A stretch of 64,000 nt of DNA from JAWPMT01 sp965267435 (GTDB lineage Bacteria; Bacteroidota; Bacteroidia; Cytophagales; Cyclobacteriaceae), in the NCBI GenBank assembly GCA_965267435.1, contig OZ253960.1, positions 2,046,001 through 2,110,000 of the forward strand. Reading direction: 5' to 3'. The notes beneath the pieces are model-generated. The model was not told the DNA's origin, ran no database searches, and saw only the letters and a program-made list of their open reading frames with translations. Numbering within the stretch: the first letter of the stretch is position 1; every line of letters begins with the position of its first letter. Below, in pieces: positions 35,164-44,818 of this stretch. A program made the position numbers and the translations under genes.

Positions 35164-36680
35164 TCCTCAAACGTCTGGGACAGGTCCAGTTCGTCATCCA
35201 TATCCGCTTGTAGCTTTTGCAGTTCGCTGAACATAGTTCTAATCCTGTCAGCGTTGCCGGGATCGCTGGCGACGTCATTGACCTCCTCGGGATCCGCTGC
35301 CAGGTTGTACAGTCGTACCGTACTGGCCCGTGGATACAGGATCAGCTTCCATCGGTCTTTGATGATCATGCGCTGCAGGTCAACGTAGCAGCCGTAGACG
35401 GGCTCATAGTTGTGTGCCTTCGTCTCGCTCTTCGCCAGGGGCATAAGCGTTTTGAATTCCATCGACGAGGGTTGCTCGGCGTTCGCCAATTCGAGGGCCG
35501 TGGCCATCACATCCTGCAGGTACACCTGCTGCTCGCGGACCTCGCCTTTAGGAATACCCGGGCCCATCATCATCAAGGGCACCTTCATGCTGTGCTCATA
35601 CATGTTCTGCTTACCCAGAAAACCGTGCCTGCCCACTGATAACCCATGGTCGGCAGTAAAAAAGATGTACGTGTTCTCCATCTTACCCGCAGCCTCCAGC
35701 GCCTCCAGGATCCTGCCGATTTGGTCGTCCATATGTGTGATCAGCGCGTAGTATTCCTGTTTGTGCACCTTCACGGCATATTCCGTTCTCGGGAACGGCG
35801 CCAAAGCTTCGTCACGTAATCCCGGGCCGTTGCCAATTTCATACCGGTACGGATAGACTGGTGCCCAACTGGGCTCCAACGAGATATCCTCCAGCTGATA
35901 CTTGTCGACAAACTCCTGTGGCGCCTGACGTGGGTCATGGGCCGCGTTGAAAGCCAGGTACATGAAGAAGGGGTTCTCCTTTTCGGAAGCCATTTGAATG
36001 AAGTCCAGGGCATCATTTCGCAAGACCTCACTCCAGTGCGTACCTCCCTCCCAAAAGCCGCTGAATCGTTTGTCCGATGGTGACCATGAATCATCATCTG
36101 GTCCCTTCGGTCGGTTATAACCCACCGGCATGGCATCATCTAAATCAATGGACGGGTCATTGTAGTCCACCCTTTTGCGATCTCGCCAAAAATCTGGTGG
36201 CATACCTGGTCGTACGTGCCTCACTGCCTGGAACACGCTGTCAGCAGGAGCCTGCACATGCCACTTCCCGCTCATGTAGGTATCGTAACCCACGGCTTGC
36301 ATTCGTTGCCCCCAGGTTTGATTGAGGTCCTGACCTTCACGCCATCGATCTGATTGCTCACGGGCCCGCCATACTGAAAGCCCGGAGATGATCATCGCCC
36401 GGCTGGCCACACAGATCGCCCCATTCCAGCCTCCCATGTTATAGGCATTGGTGAAGGAGGTGCCCGACTGCACCAGTCGATCAAGGTTGGGCGTATGGAT
36501 TTCGTCGTTGCCCAAAGCCCGGATCGCGGAGTACGTGAGATCATCGGCGAAAATGAAAAGGATGTTCGGTTTACCTTCTTCTTTATCAGCGATTTGGGAG
36601 CAACCGTGAAATGTCAGCAGTAGCATCGTGAGGAGACCTCCGATAACCAGTCGGTGGGAAAGTAGCAGTAGCTTGTTCAT
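35148..36680 (-). CDS. Type I sulfatase, lipoprotein
   Basis: A sulfatase of 510 residues from the ATG at 36680 (MNKLLLLSHRLVIGGLLTMLLLTFHGC gives a lipoprotein signal; the frame is open 22 codons further up). Metal site IFADDLTYSAIRALG, modified Cys in CVASR (about residue 90, Ala variant) followed by AMIISGLSVWRA, then TYMSGKWHVQ and FFTADHGLSVGRHGFLGKQNMYEH. The GHGFLGKQ/HxxxGKQ and WNGAIC segments set it apart from the other six sulfatases in the window. It is the first gene of the minus-strand array and divergent from the first DUF1553 lipoprotein gene. Confidence 0.93.
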   Translation of the reverse strand: MNKLLLLSHRLVIGGLLTMLLLTFHGCSQIADKEEGKPNILFIFADDLTYSAIRALGNDEIHTPNLDRLVQSGTSFTNAYNMGGWNGAICVASRAMIISGLSVWRAREQSDRWREGQDLNQTWGQRMQAVGYDTYMSGKWHVQAPADSVFQAVRHVRPGMPPDFWRDRKRVDYNDPSIDLDDAMPVGYNRPKGPDDDSWSPSDKRFSGFWEGGTHWSEVLRNDALDFIQMASEKENPFFMYLAFNAAHDPRQAPQEFVDKYQLEDISLEPSWAPVYPYRYEIGNGPGLRDEALAPFPRTEYAVKVHKQEYYALITHMDDQIGRILEALEAAGKMENTYIFFTADHGLSVGRHGFLGKQNMYEHSMKVPLMMMGPGIPKGEVREQQVYLQDVMATALELANAEQPSSMEFKTLMPLAKSETKAHNYEPVYGCYVDLQRMIIKDRWKLILYPRASTVRLYNLAADPEEVNDVASDPGNADRIRTMFSELQKLQADMDDELDLSQTFEEWSTS

Positions 36681-36809
36681 CTTGGTGAATTTAACCCTCT
36701 CCATCCAAATTCCACTGCTTTGGCTCGAAGTGTATCTTACAAGCACGTCGCATGTAACCTCGACTGGAAAAAGTGGACGAAATAATGGAAATTACGACAG
36801 ACTGCTTTC
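36681..36809. promoter_or_regulatory. Divergent region between sulfatase array and DUF1553/DUF1501 tandem
   Basis: Only 129 bases separate the two divergent starts, so the sulfatase array and the cytochrome/DUF1501 tandem probably share control. I found no clear palindrome and no convincing promoter pair. Confidence 0.35.
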
Positions 36810-39800
36810 TTGTTGAAAAAACTTCGCAACATCTCATTGACCCCACACTTGAAGTCTCCGACCCTTGCGCTCCTCCTTGGACTTCTGGTAGCCTGCACCT
36901 CACCCTTGCCTGACGATGTCGCTGAAGCGTACCAGCTGCTGCCGGACCAGCTGGATTTCAATGTCGATGTCAAGCCGATTATTTCCGATAAATGCTTTGC
37001 CTGTCATGGGCCTGACCAGGCACAAATCAAGGGCGGGCTGCAGCTCCACGAAGCCGCCGCAGCATTTGCGCCACTGCCCAATAGCCCCGGCAAGGTCGCA
37101 CTATCCCCGGGCCGCCTGGCAAAGAGCGAGGTGTACCACCGCATTATCTCCACAGACCCCGAGTATTTGATGCCCACGCCAGCATCCAACCTGGCGTTGA
37201 CAGCTCGCGAGAAGGCCGTATTGATCAAGTGGATCGAGCAAGGCGCAGAGTACAAGCCCCATTGGGCCTTTCAAAAACCCGAGCGCCAGGATCCACCCGA
37301 GGCCGCCTGGCCCGTGGCCAATGACATTGACCATTTTGTTTTCAGCAAGCTCGCCGGAAAGGGGATGGAACCCTCAGAGGAAGCGGACAGGGAGTTGCTT
37401 TTGAGGCGTGTAAGTCTGGACCTCACCGGCCTGCCGCCGACGGTCGAGGAGATCGATGCTTTCCTTGCCGACCCCTCCCCTGACGCCTTCGAGAAGCAGG
37501 TGGACCGACTTCTTGACTCTCCACATTTCGGTGAGAAAATGACCACGGACTGGATGGACCTCGCCCGCTTTGCCGATACCCATGGCTACACGGTGGATCG
37601 CTATCGGGACATGAGCCCCTGGCGTGATTGGGTTATCGACGCATTCAATGAGAACATGGGCTATGATGACTTCATCACCTGGCAATTGGCGGGAGATCTA
37701 CTACCAAATCCCACGAAAGAACAAATCCTCGCCACGGGGTTCAATCGCCTGCACCCCCAAAACCAGGAAGGCGGCATTGTCGATGAGGAATTTCGCGTGG
37801 AGTATGTTGCTGATCGGACTGCGCTTTTCGGACAGGGTTTCATGGGTCTGACGTTGTCATGCGCGCGTTGCCATGACCATAAGTTCGACCCGGTATCACA
37901 AAAGGAGTTTTACGAACTATTCAGCTTTTTCAACAACGTCAATGAAACTGGCCAGATCTCGTGGGACAACGCCACACCGGTTCCCACGCTGATGTTGCCA
38001 ACGGAAGAGCAGCAGTCAATCATGGCCTATCTCGAACAAGCGGTTGAAAAGGAGGAAAAAGACCTCGACCGCGTCAAAGCCGGGGAACAAAAGGCAGCAG
38101 ACCGCTGGATTAACGAGGGGCACTACCAGAAACTAACTGCCACGAGGCCATCCAAGGGACTTGTGGGCGATTTCCCATTGAATGGTGATCTCGACAATCG
38201 CGCGGCGAAAAGCTCCGGCCACATGGAGCGGACGTTCTCCAGCAGTGAATCGCCCAACTTCCAGAAGGGCAAAGAAGGGCAAGGCCTGTTACTGGATGGT
38301 GACGCCTGGCTGGACCTGGAGCACGTCGGGGTCTTCAAACGCAACAACGCCTTCAGCGTTGCTTTGTGGGTGAAGCTGCCCAAAGAGTTGGATGAAGGCG
38401 TGATCTTTCATAAGAATGACGGTTCCCGCCTCTACAGCTTCAAAGGTTACTCGTTGTATTTGATCGACGACAGGCTGGAATTGATGCTGGCCCACACCTG
38501 GCCAGACAATGCGATCATTCGCAGGACACAGGCACCCGTTCCCCGAAATGAATGGATCCACCTCTTGGCGACCTACGATGGATCCAGTACCGTAGAGGGG
38601 CTCAAGCTCTACATGAATGGACAGCCAGCTGCTACAGAAGTCCTCAACGACAACCTTTATAAGGACATTGTTTTCGGCTACACGGAGGACATGGCCCAAC
38701 CCGGGAAACATGAGCCCGGCCTTCAAATTGGGGCCCGGTGGCGAGGCAAGGGGATTGGTGGAGCTTTCGTCGATGACATCCTTGTTTATGACCGGGAGTT
38801 GTCCGCCATAGAGGTAATGCAAATCGTCGACCCTGATGCGCTTAGGTCCATCGCCAGTAAATCCTCATACGCCTTGAGTGCCGATGACCGAGAGCAACTG
38901 ACCCATCACTTCCTGTCCAACCATTCGTCCGCCTACCAAACGCAACTCGCTCAGCTGGCTCGCGCGCGACGACCCCTGGTGGATAGCATGGAGCAGGTGA
39001 AGGAGATCATGGTCATGAAAGAAATGCCCAAACCACGACAGGCATATGTTCTCGAACGGGGAGGCTATGAAAACTACGGCGAGGAGGTATTCCCGAACAC
39101 ACCCGAAAGTATTCTGCCTTGGAATGAACACCTTCCCAAAAACCGACTGGGGCTCGCCCAATGGCTGCTCGACCCAGAGCATCCGCTTACAGCACGCGTC
39201 GCCGTAAATCGGTTTTGGCAGAGCTACTTCGGGCAAGGGCTGGTAAAGACCACCGAAGACTTTGGCAACCAGGGGGCTCTACCGAGCCATCCCCGACTAC
39301 TTGACTGGTTAGCGACAGAATTCATCAACTCCGGTTGGGACGTCAAGCACCTTCAGAAGCTCATCGTCACGTCCAGCACATACCGGCAAAGCTCCGTGGG
39401 GACTCCCGAGCTGCGAGAACAGGATCCAGACAATGTATGGTTGGCACGAGGCCCGAGCATGAGACTATCCAGTGAGATGGTACGCGACAACGCTCTGGCG
39501 GCCAGCGGCTTGATCAACACTACCATTGGAGGCCGAAGCGTGCGTCCCTATCAGCCGGATGGACTGTGGAACATGAATGGTGGCAGGTACGTCCAGGACA
39601 GCGGCGAAGACCTGTACCGCAGGAGCCTTTACGTATTCTGGAAGCGCACGGTCCCTCACCCCACATTGCAGACATTCGACCAGCCAGAGCGTACCGAGTG
39701 CACCGTGCGAAGACAAAAGACCAACACACCACTGCAAGCACTGGCGCTCCTGAATGACCCAACCTACGTGGAAGCGTCCAAAGCTGTCGGCCAGCAAATC

Positions 39801-40067
39801 TCCGAAAAGGAAGATGTCACCACGGGCATTAGTGAGGCGTTCCGGCGCCTGACAGGTAGAAAGCCTGCAAATGACGAATTGGCCTTGCTAGTGCAATTGC
39901 AGGAGGAAGAATACGGGAAGTTTAAGTCCGACCCCGCCAAAGGCGAAGGGTGGCTGGAAGTTGGGGAGTATGCTGTTGATCCCGAGCTGGACCGGGCGGA
40001 GCTCGCTGCGAATGCGGTAGTCGCCAACGTGATCCTCAACTCTGATGCCTGCATAACAAAAAGATAA
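36810..40067 (+). CDS. PSCyt1/DUF1549/LamG/DUF1553 lipoprotein, tandem copy 1
   Basis: A 1085-residue protein. No ATG is available: the start is TTG at 36810 or, more naturally, TTG at 36813 (MKKLRNISL). A lipoprotein signal ends at LLVAC (Cys 29). Domains in order: a cytochrome-c-like PSCyt1 domain with CFACH at 62-66; DUF1549 (DHFVFSKLAGKGMEPSEEADRELLLRRVSLDLTGLPPTVEEID) with a second haem-type motif CARCHDHKFDP; a LamG-like domain inserted at about 450-670 (LLLDGDAWLDLEHV...LKLYMNGQPAATE...GAFVDDILVYDRELSAIEVMQI); and DUF1553 (LPKNRLGLAQWLLDPEHPLTARVAVNRFWQSYFGQGLVKTTEDFG). The protein should face the periplasm or surface. It is followed after four bases by its DUF1501 partner. The paralogue at 41553 has the same length and layout. 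Confidence 0.87.
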   Translation: MLKKLRNISLTPHLKSPTLALLLGLLVACTSPLPDDVAEAYQLLPDQLDFNVDVKPIISDKCFACHGPDQAQIKGGLQLHEAAAAFAPLPNSPGKVALSPGRLAKSEVYHRIISTDPEYLMPTPASNLALTAREKAVLIKWIEQGAEYKPHWAFQKPERQDPPEAAWPVANDIDHFVFSKLAGKGMEPSEEADRELLLRRVSLDLTGLPPTVEEIDAFLADPSPDAFEKQVDRLLDSPHFGEKMTTDWMDLARFADTHGYTVDRYRDMSPWRDWVIDAFNENMGYDDFITWQLAGDLLPNPTKEQILATGFNRLHPQNQEGGIVDEEFRVEYVADRTALFGQGFMGLTLSCARCHDHKFDPVSQKEFYELFSFFNNVNETGQISWDNATPVPTLMLPTEEQQSIMAYLEQAVEKEEKDLDRVKAGEQKAADRWINEGHYQKLTATRPSKGLVGDFPLNGDLDNRAAKSSGHMERTFSSSESPNFQKGKEGQGLLLDGDAWLDLEHVGVFKRNNAFSVALWVKLPKELDEGVIFHKNDGSRLYSFKGYSLYLIDDRLELMLAHTWPDNAIIRRTQAPVPRNEWIHLLATYDGSSTVEGLKLYMNGQPAATEVLNDNLYKDIVFGYTEDMAQPGKHEPGLQIGARWRGKGIGGAFVDDILVYDRELSAIEVMQIVDPDALRSIASKSSYALSADDREQLTHHFLSNHSSAYQTQLAQLARARRPLVDSMEQVKEIMVMKEMPKPRQAYVLERGGYENYGEEVFPNTPESILPWNEHLPKNRLGLAQWLLDPEHPLTARVAVNRFWQSYFGQGLVKTTEDFGNQGALPSHPRLLDWLATEFINSGWDVKHLQKLIVTSSTYRQSSVGTPELREQDPDNVWLARGPSMRLSSEMVRDNALAASGLINTTIGGRSVRPYQPDGLWNMNGGRYVQDSGEDLYRRSLYVFWKRTVPHPTLQTFDQPERTECTVRRQKTNTPLQALALLNDPTYVEASKAVGQQISEKEDVTTGISEAFRRLTGRKPANDELALLVQLQEEEYGKFKSDPAKGEGWLEVGEYAVDPELDRAELAANAVVANVILNSDACITKR

Positions 40068-40071
40068 AAAG

Positions 40072-41553
40072 ATGTGCCACCACGAACCTGTTAGAAGTAA
40101 TCATCCCGACCTCCGAGCGGCAGAGTCCCGCATGGACAGACGACAGTTCCTTACAAAGACGTCGTTGGGTCTAGGGTCGATTGCATTGGGCTCACTGCTT
40201 GGCACCAACCGACTACTCGCGAACTCAGCTCCGACCATGGATCCATTACTCCAGGCGCTACCTCATTTCGCGCCAAAGGCCAAGCGTGTTGTCTATCTAT
40301 TTCAGAGCGGCGGACCTTCACAGTTCGAGACCTACGATTACAAGCCGCGGCTCAAGGAGATGTTTGGCGACCAACTCCCGGATTCTGTGCGTCAGGGTCA
40401 GCGGCTCACGGGCATGAGCGCTCAGCAAACGTCGTTGCCCATCGCACCTTCGATCTATGACTTCCAACAATACGGCGAGAGTCGCGCCTGGGTCAGCGAG
40501 TTGATGCCGCATACGGCCAAGATCGTGGACGATCTATGCTTCGTCAAGTCCCTCTACACCGAGCAGATCAATCACGATCCTGCGATCACCTTCTTTCAAA
40601 CGGGCCATCAGTTGGCGGGAAGGCCCTCCATAGGTTCGTGGGTCAGCTACGGCCTTGGTTCGGACAACGACAACCTACCTACCTTCATCGTGCTCGTCTC
40701 CAAAAAAGGCGGAGGACAGCCGTTGTACGCCCGGCTTTGGGGCAATGGGTTTCTGCCTACCGAATACCAGGGTGTGCAGTTCCGTTCAGGAAAGGACCCG
40801 GTGCTTTACCTCAACAATCCAGAGCACTACGATGGCGAAGACCGGGCCCGAATGCTCGACTATCTGAAGCAGCTGAACGAGGTACAACAAGGCACCTACG
40901 GTGACCCCGAAATCAATGCGCGCATCTCCCAGTATGAAATGGCCTACCGGATGCAATCATCGGTGCCGGAGGTGACGGACCTCTCTGATGAACCGGACTA
41001 CATCTTCGACATGTATGGGGAAGACAGCCGTGATCCAGGGACCTATGGCGCCAATTGCTTGCTGGCGAGAAAACTCCTGGAAAAGGGGGTCAAGTTTGTG
41101 CAGCTCTACCAGCGCGGTTGGGACCAGCACTCCTACCTGCCCGGGGGCATCAAAAACCAGTGCCAAATGACAGATCAGCCGACGGCAGCCCTGGTACAGG
41201 ATCTGAAGCAGCGAGGACTGTTGGAAGATACATTGGTGATCTGGGGTGGCGAATTTGGTCGCACTGTTTACTCCCAAGGCAAGCTCACCAATGACAACTA
41301 TGGCCGCGACCATCACCCAAGGTGCTTCACGATGTGGATGGCCGGCGCCGGTGTGAAGCCCGGATTTACCTATGGCGCCACGGACGACTTCAGTTACAAT
41401 ATCACAGAGAATCCCGTCCACGTTCATGACTTCCATGCCACCCTGCTCCATATCCTCGGCATCGATCATGAACGATTGACGTTCAAAACTCAGGGAAGGC
41501 GTTTCCGACTCACTGACGTGCATGGCCACGTAGTCAAAGACATTCTGAGCTGA
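40072..41553 (+). CDS. DUF1501 family protein, tandem copy 1
   Basis: A 493-residue DUF1501 protein with an RR signal (MDRRQFLTKTSLGLGSIALGSLLG) after a 20-residue extension that carries HHEPVRSNHPDLRAAESR; translation may start at the internal Met 21. Conserved segments: VYLFQSGGPSQFETYDYK, FVKSLYTEQINHDPAITFFQTGHQ, LEDTLVIWGGEFGRT, NYGRDHHPRCFTMWMAGAGVKPG and VHVHDFHATLLHILGIDHERL, the last with clustered His residues typical of the alkaline-phosphatase-like fold. The stop overlaps the start of the next DUF1553 gene (TGATG). Exported by a Tat-like signal, it should be periplasmic with the cytochrome partner. Confidence 0.88.
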   Translation: MCHHEPVRSNHPDLRAAESRMDRRQFLTKTSLGLGSIALGSLLGTNRLLANSAPTMDPLLQALPHFAPKAKRVVYLFQSGGPSQFETYDYKPRLKEMFGDQLPDSVRQGQRLTGMSAQQTSLPIAPSIYDFQQYGESRAWVSELMPHTAKIVDDLCFVKSLYTEQINHDPAITFFQTGHQLAGRPSIGSWVSYGLGSDNDNLPTFIVLVSKKGGGQPLYARLWGNGFLPTEYQGVQFRSGKDPVLYLNNPEHYDGEDRARMLDYLKQLNEVQQGTYGDPEINARISQYEMAYRMQSSVPEVTDLSDEPDYIFDMYGEDSRDPGTYGANCLLARKLLEKGVKFVQLYQRGWDQHSYLPGGIKNQCQMTDQPTAALVQDLKQRGLLEDTLVIWGGEFGRTVYSQGKLTNDNYGRDHHPRCFTMWMAGAGVKPGFTYGATDDFSYNITENPVHVHDFHATLLHILGIDHERLTFKTQGRRFRLTDVHGHVVKDILS

Positions 41554-44500
41554 TGGATCGGCAGAGAGGCCATATCGACAAGAGCTACTTATGGCTTCTT
41601 TTGATGACCGTACTGGGGGTTTTCATTCTCAGTTGCAGTGGCACAAAACCCGAACGGATTGCTGCCTTCGATGACGCCCTTCCTGACAAGGTCGATTATA
41701 ACTTTCACGTACGGCCCATCCTCTCGGACAATTGCTTTCTGTGCCACGGACCGGACGTGGGTAATCGGAAGGCCGGTCTGCGCCTCGATACACGAGACGG
41801 AGCTATCAAAGCATTGGAGAGTGGTGCTGGTCAAGCCATTGTCCCACGCGCTTTGGCGCGCAGCGAGGCTTTTGCCAGAATGATCTCAGGGGATCCCGAG
41901 CAAGTGATGCCGCCGCCAGAATCACACCTTCAACTCTCCGACAAAGAAGTCGCCATCCTCGCCAGATGGATTGAGCAAGGAGCCGAATACAAGCCCCACT
42001 GGGCTTTTACACCGCCAGAGGAAAGGGAGCCGCCATCTGTTGACGACGAGTCCTGGGTGAGGCAGCCAATCGATCAGTTTGTATTGAGCAGACTGGAAAG
42101 AGAAGGCCTCGCGCCCTCGCTGCCAGCATCCAAAGAGACACTCATCAGACGCCTCAGTTTCGATCTAACAGGGCTGCCACCCGGCCTGGGAGAAATCGAT
42201 CAGTTTGTTGCTGATAATGCTCCCGATGCCTATGAGCGACTGGTCGATCGCCTATTGTCCTCACCATCGTATGGCGAGCGTATGGCGGCGACGTGGATGG
42301 ATGTGGCGCGATACGCTGACAGTGATGGCTATCTGGATGATAAGCATCGCGAATTCTCGCCGTGGCGCAATTGGGTCATCGGTGCTTTCAATGACAACAT
42401 GCCCTACGATCAGTTCATCACGTGGCAACTCGCTGGCGACCAGATCCCTGACGCCTCCAAGGAAAGCACACTGGCTACGGCCTTCAACAGGCTGCACAAA
42501 AAGAATGGCGAGGCCGGGATTGTCTTTGAGGAGTATCGGGTGGAGTATGTGGCGGACCGAACCAACACCTTGGGCACGGGGATCATGGGTCTGTCGCTGG
42601 AATGTGCCAGGTGTCATGATCACAAGTACGACCCCATTTCGCAGAAGAACTACTACGAGCTGTTCGCGTTTTTCAACAGCACTTTTGAGCTAGGAACAGC
42701 TGTCTATGGACCCGGGCAGGTTCCAGGACCGGCACTACTGCTTAGCAGTGAGGTAGAAGATGAGGAGATAGAAAAGCTGCAAGCCATGATCTCCCGGTAT
42801 GAAAAGGAGGTCAGTGAGACCTACCAACAGGAAGCACCCTTTGATAATTGGTTGACTTCGGCACAGGCGAGCGATCTACAGACAACACTTTCGAAAATTA
42901 TGACCGCCTACTACCCACTTGACGCAGTAAAGCCCACTGATCGCGAGAAGACATTTACAAGCGCGGAAGCCACTGGCACAGGGGCAAACGCCACGTTGAG
43001 GCAGCCAGTAATGGGCGAGGGAGTCAGAGGGAAGGCATTCTACGTCAGGGACTACAACAAACTGAAGTTGGGAGAAAAGATTGGCTGGTACGACCGTACC
43101 GATCCGTTCTCCTTCCAACTGGCCATACGACCGGACACCCTCTATCCCGAGGCGGGCGTTTTCTGGCACTCCGAATCCATCAGGCTGGGACTGAAGGGCT
43201 ACTCACTCCACCTTCAAGACAATCACCTGCAGTTTATCATCTCCAGAAGCTGGCCTCAAAACGCGCTGCAAGTGACGACGAAGGACCCCATTGCTATCGG
43301 AAAATGGAGTCAGATCACAGTCACCTACGATGGCTCCAGCAAAGCCTCGGGGATATCGCTCTTCGTTGATGGGAAGAAACAACCGGTGACGATCGACTAC
43401 GATCATCTTTACAAGAGCATTTTGTGGGAGCCTGACATACATACCTATGGTTTTGAGGGAATCACGCTCGGCGCTCGCGACAAATTCATTCCCTTCAAAA
43501 ACGGCGGTATTGACGAGATCAAGATCTTCGATCGCGATTTGTCCGAGTTGGAAGTACTGTATTTGAATGATCGGGAGCAGATCGAATCGACCTACGCCAA
43601 CAAGGATCAAGACCGCGACTTGCTCAAAGACCACTACTTCACTGTGCTCGATCCAACTGCTCGCATGAAACGAGAGCAACTGAAAGAAGTACGAGATAAA
43701 GAGAATCAATTCATAAGCGACATCGCCGAGATCATGGTGATGGGCGATCTACCTGAACCGAGGCCAACATTCATCCTCGACCGCGGCGTCTACAGTCAGC
43801 CGACAACACCTGTCCACCCCAATACGCCAGAAAGTGTCTTGCCCTTTGGGGATGAGTATCCCAGAAATCGGCTTGGACTCACTCAATGGTTGTTTGACGA
43901 AAAAAATCCGCTCACCGCTCGCGTGTATGTCAATCGCATCTGGCAAATGTATTTTGGCAAGGGGATCGTCGAGACTGCTGAAGATTTCGGCGCACAAGGT
44001 AGCCTTCCCAGCCACCCCGAGTTGCTCGATTGGCTGGCGCTGCAATTCATGGAGAGTGGTTGGGATATCAAGGCACTGCACAAGATGATCGTGATGTCGG
44101 CAACCTATCGCCAAAGCTCCGAAGTCACGCCAGAGCTTTTGAGCAAAGACCCGGAAAATACATTGCTCGCCCGCGGCACCAGGTACAGACTCCCTGCTGA
44201 GATGATTCGTGACAATGCACTGGCAATCAGTGGGCTGCTCGTAAACGAGCGCGGAGGAGAAAGTGTCTACCCCTACCAACCAGAGGGATTGTGGACCGAG
44301 CTCACAACCAAGCATTGGGCCTACCGGTACCTGCAGGAGCCCGGTGACGGACTCTACCGACGTAGTCTCTACACGATATGGAAGCGGCAGTCCCCTCCTC
44401 CGGCGATGCAGATATTCGACGTGGCGGACCGGGGGGCATGTGCAGTGCGTCGTAAGATTAGCAACACCCCACTGCAAGCACTGGCATTGCTCAATGACCC

Positions 44501-44810
44501 CCAGTATGTAGAGGCTTCGAGGGTGCTGGCGGAAGAACTCATCACTTCGGAAGCAGATACCTCGAAAAGATTGCAAAAGGCATTTCGACTCCTGACCGGA
44601 CGAGCGCCGGGCATTGAGGAGCAGCAGGTGCTCGATGAATTTTACAACGAAGAACTGGAGAACTTCGTCAAGGACCAGTCCAAAGCACTGGCCTTCCTGA
44701 GTTCAGGCGAGCAGCCCTGGAATGACGACCTGAATCCGTCAGAAATTGCTGCCCTGGGCGTTGTAGTGAGCTCGATCATGAACACCACTGAAGCCTTCAC
44801 CAAAAAGTAG
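41553..44810 (+). CDS. PSCyt1/DUF1549/LamG/DUF1553 lipoprotein, tandem copy 2
   Basis: A 1085-residue paralogue of the gene at 36810, with the same domain order. Lipobox FILSC (Cys 28), CFLCH at 61-65, DUF1549 (DQFVLSRLEREGLAPSLPASKETLIRRLSFDLTGLPP) with CARCHDHKYDP, a LamG-like insert at about 450-670 (GKAFYVRDYNKLKLGEKIGWY...ISLFVDGKKQPVT...GGIDEIKIFDRDLSELEVLYL) and DUF1553 (YPRNRLGLTQWLFDEKNPLTARVYVNRIWQMYFGKGIVETAEDFG). The LamG inserts have diverged more than the flanking domains, as expected if the two copies bind different glycans. The ATG at 41553 shares bases with the preceding stop. Confidence 0.88.
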   Translation: MDRQRGHIDKSYLWLLLMTVLGVFILSCSGTKPERIAAFDDALPDKVDYNFHVRPILSDNCFLCHGPDVGNRKAGLRLDTRDGAIKALESGAGQAIVPRALARSEAFARMISGDPEQVMPPPESHLQLSDKEVAILARWIEQGAEYKPHWAFTPPEEREPPSVDDESWVRQPIDQFVLSRLEREGLAPSLPASKETLIRRLSFDLTGLPPGLGEIDQFVADNAPDAYERLVDRLLSSPSYGERMAATWMDVARYADSDGYLDDKHREFSPWRNWVIGAFNDNMPYDQFITWQLAGDQIPDASKESTLATAFNRLHKKNGEAGIVFEEYRVEYVADRTNTLGTGIMGLSLECARCHDHKYDPISQKNYYELFAFFNSTFELGTAVYGPGQVPGPALLLSSEVEDEEIEKLQAMISRYEKEVSETYQQEAPFDNWLTSAQASDLQTTLSKIMTAYYPLDAVKPTDREKTFTSAEATGTGANATLRQPVMGEGVRGKAFYVRDYNKLKLGEKIGWYDRTDPFSFQLAIRPDTLYPEAGVFWHSESIRLGLKGYSLHLQDNHLQFIISRSWPQNALQVTTKDPIAIGKWSQITVTYDGSSKASGISLFVDGKKQPVTIDYDHLYKSILWEPDIHTYGFEGITLGARDKFIPFKNGGIDEIKIFDRDLSELEVLYLNDREQIESTYANKDQDRDLLKDHYFTVLDPTARMKREQLKEVRDKENQFISDIAEIMVMGDLPEPRPTFILDRGVYSQPTTPVHPNTPESVLPFGDEYPRNRLGLTQWLFDEKNPLTARVYVNRIWQMYFGKGIVETAEDFGAQGSLPSHPELLDWLALQFMESGWDIKALHKMIVMSATYRQSSEVTPELLSKDPENTLLARGTRYRLPAEMIRDNALAISGLLVNERGGESVYPYQPEGLWTELTTKHWAYRYLQEPGDGLYRRSLYTIWKRQSPPPAMQIFDVADRGACAVRRKISNTPLQALALLNDPQYVEASRVLAEELITSEADTSKRLQKAFRLLTGRAPGIEEQQVLDEFYNEELENFVKDQSKALAFLSSGEQPWNDDLNPSEIAALGVVVSSIMNTTEAFTKK

Positions 44811-44818
44811 CCGCGACC

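Noticed and set aside
43749..44576. Minus-strand open frame of 275 codons
   Set aside because: Antisense to the DUF1553 domain of the second tandem copy; the sense protein has clear family motifs throughout.
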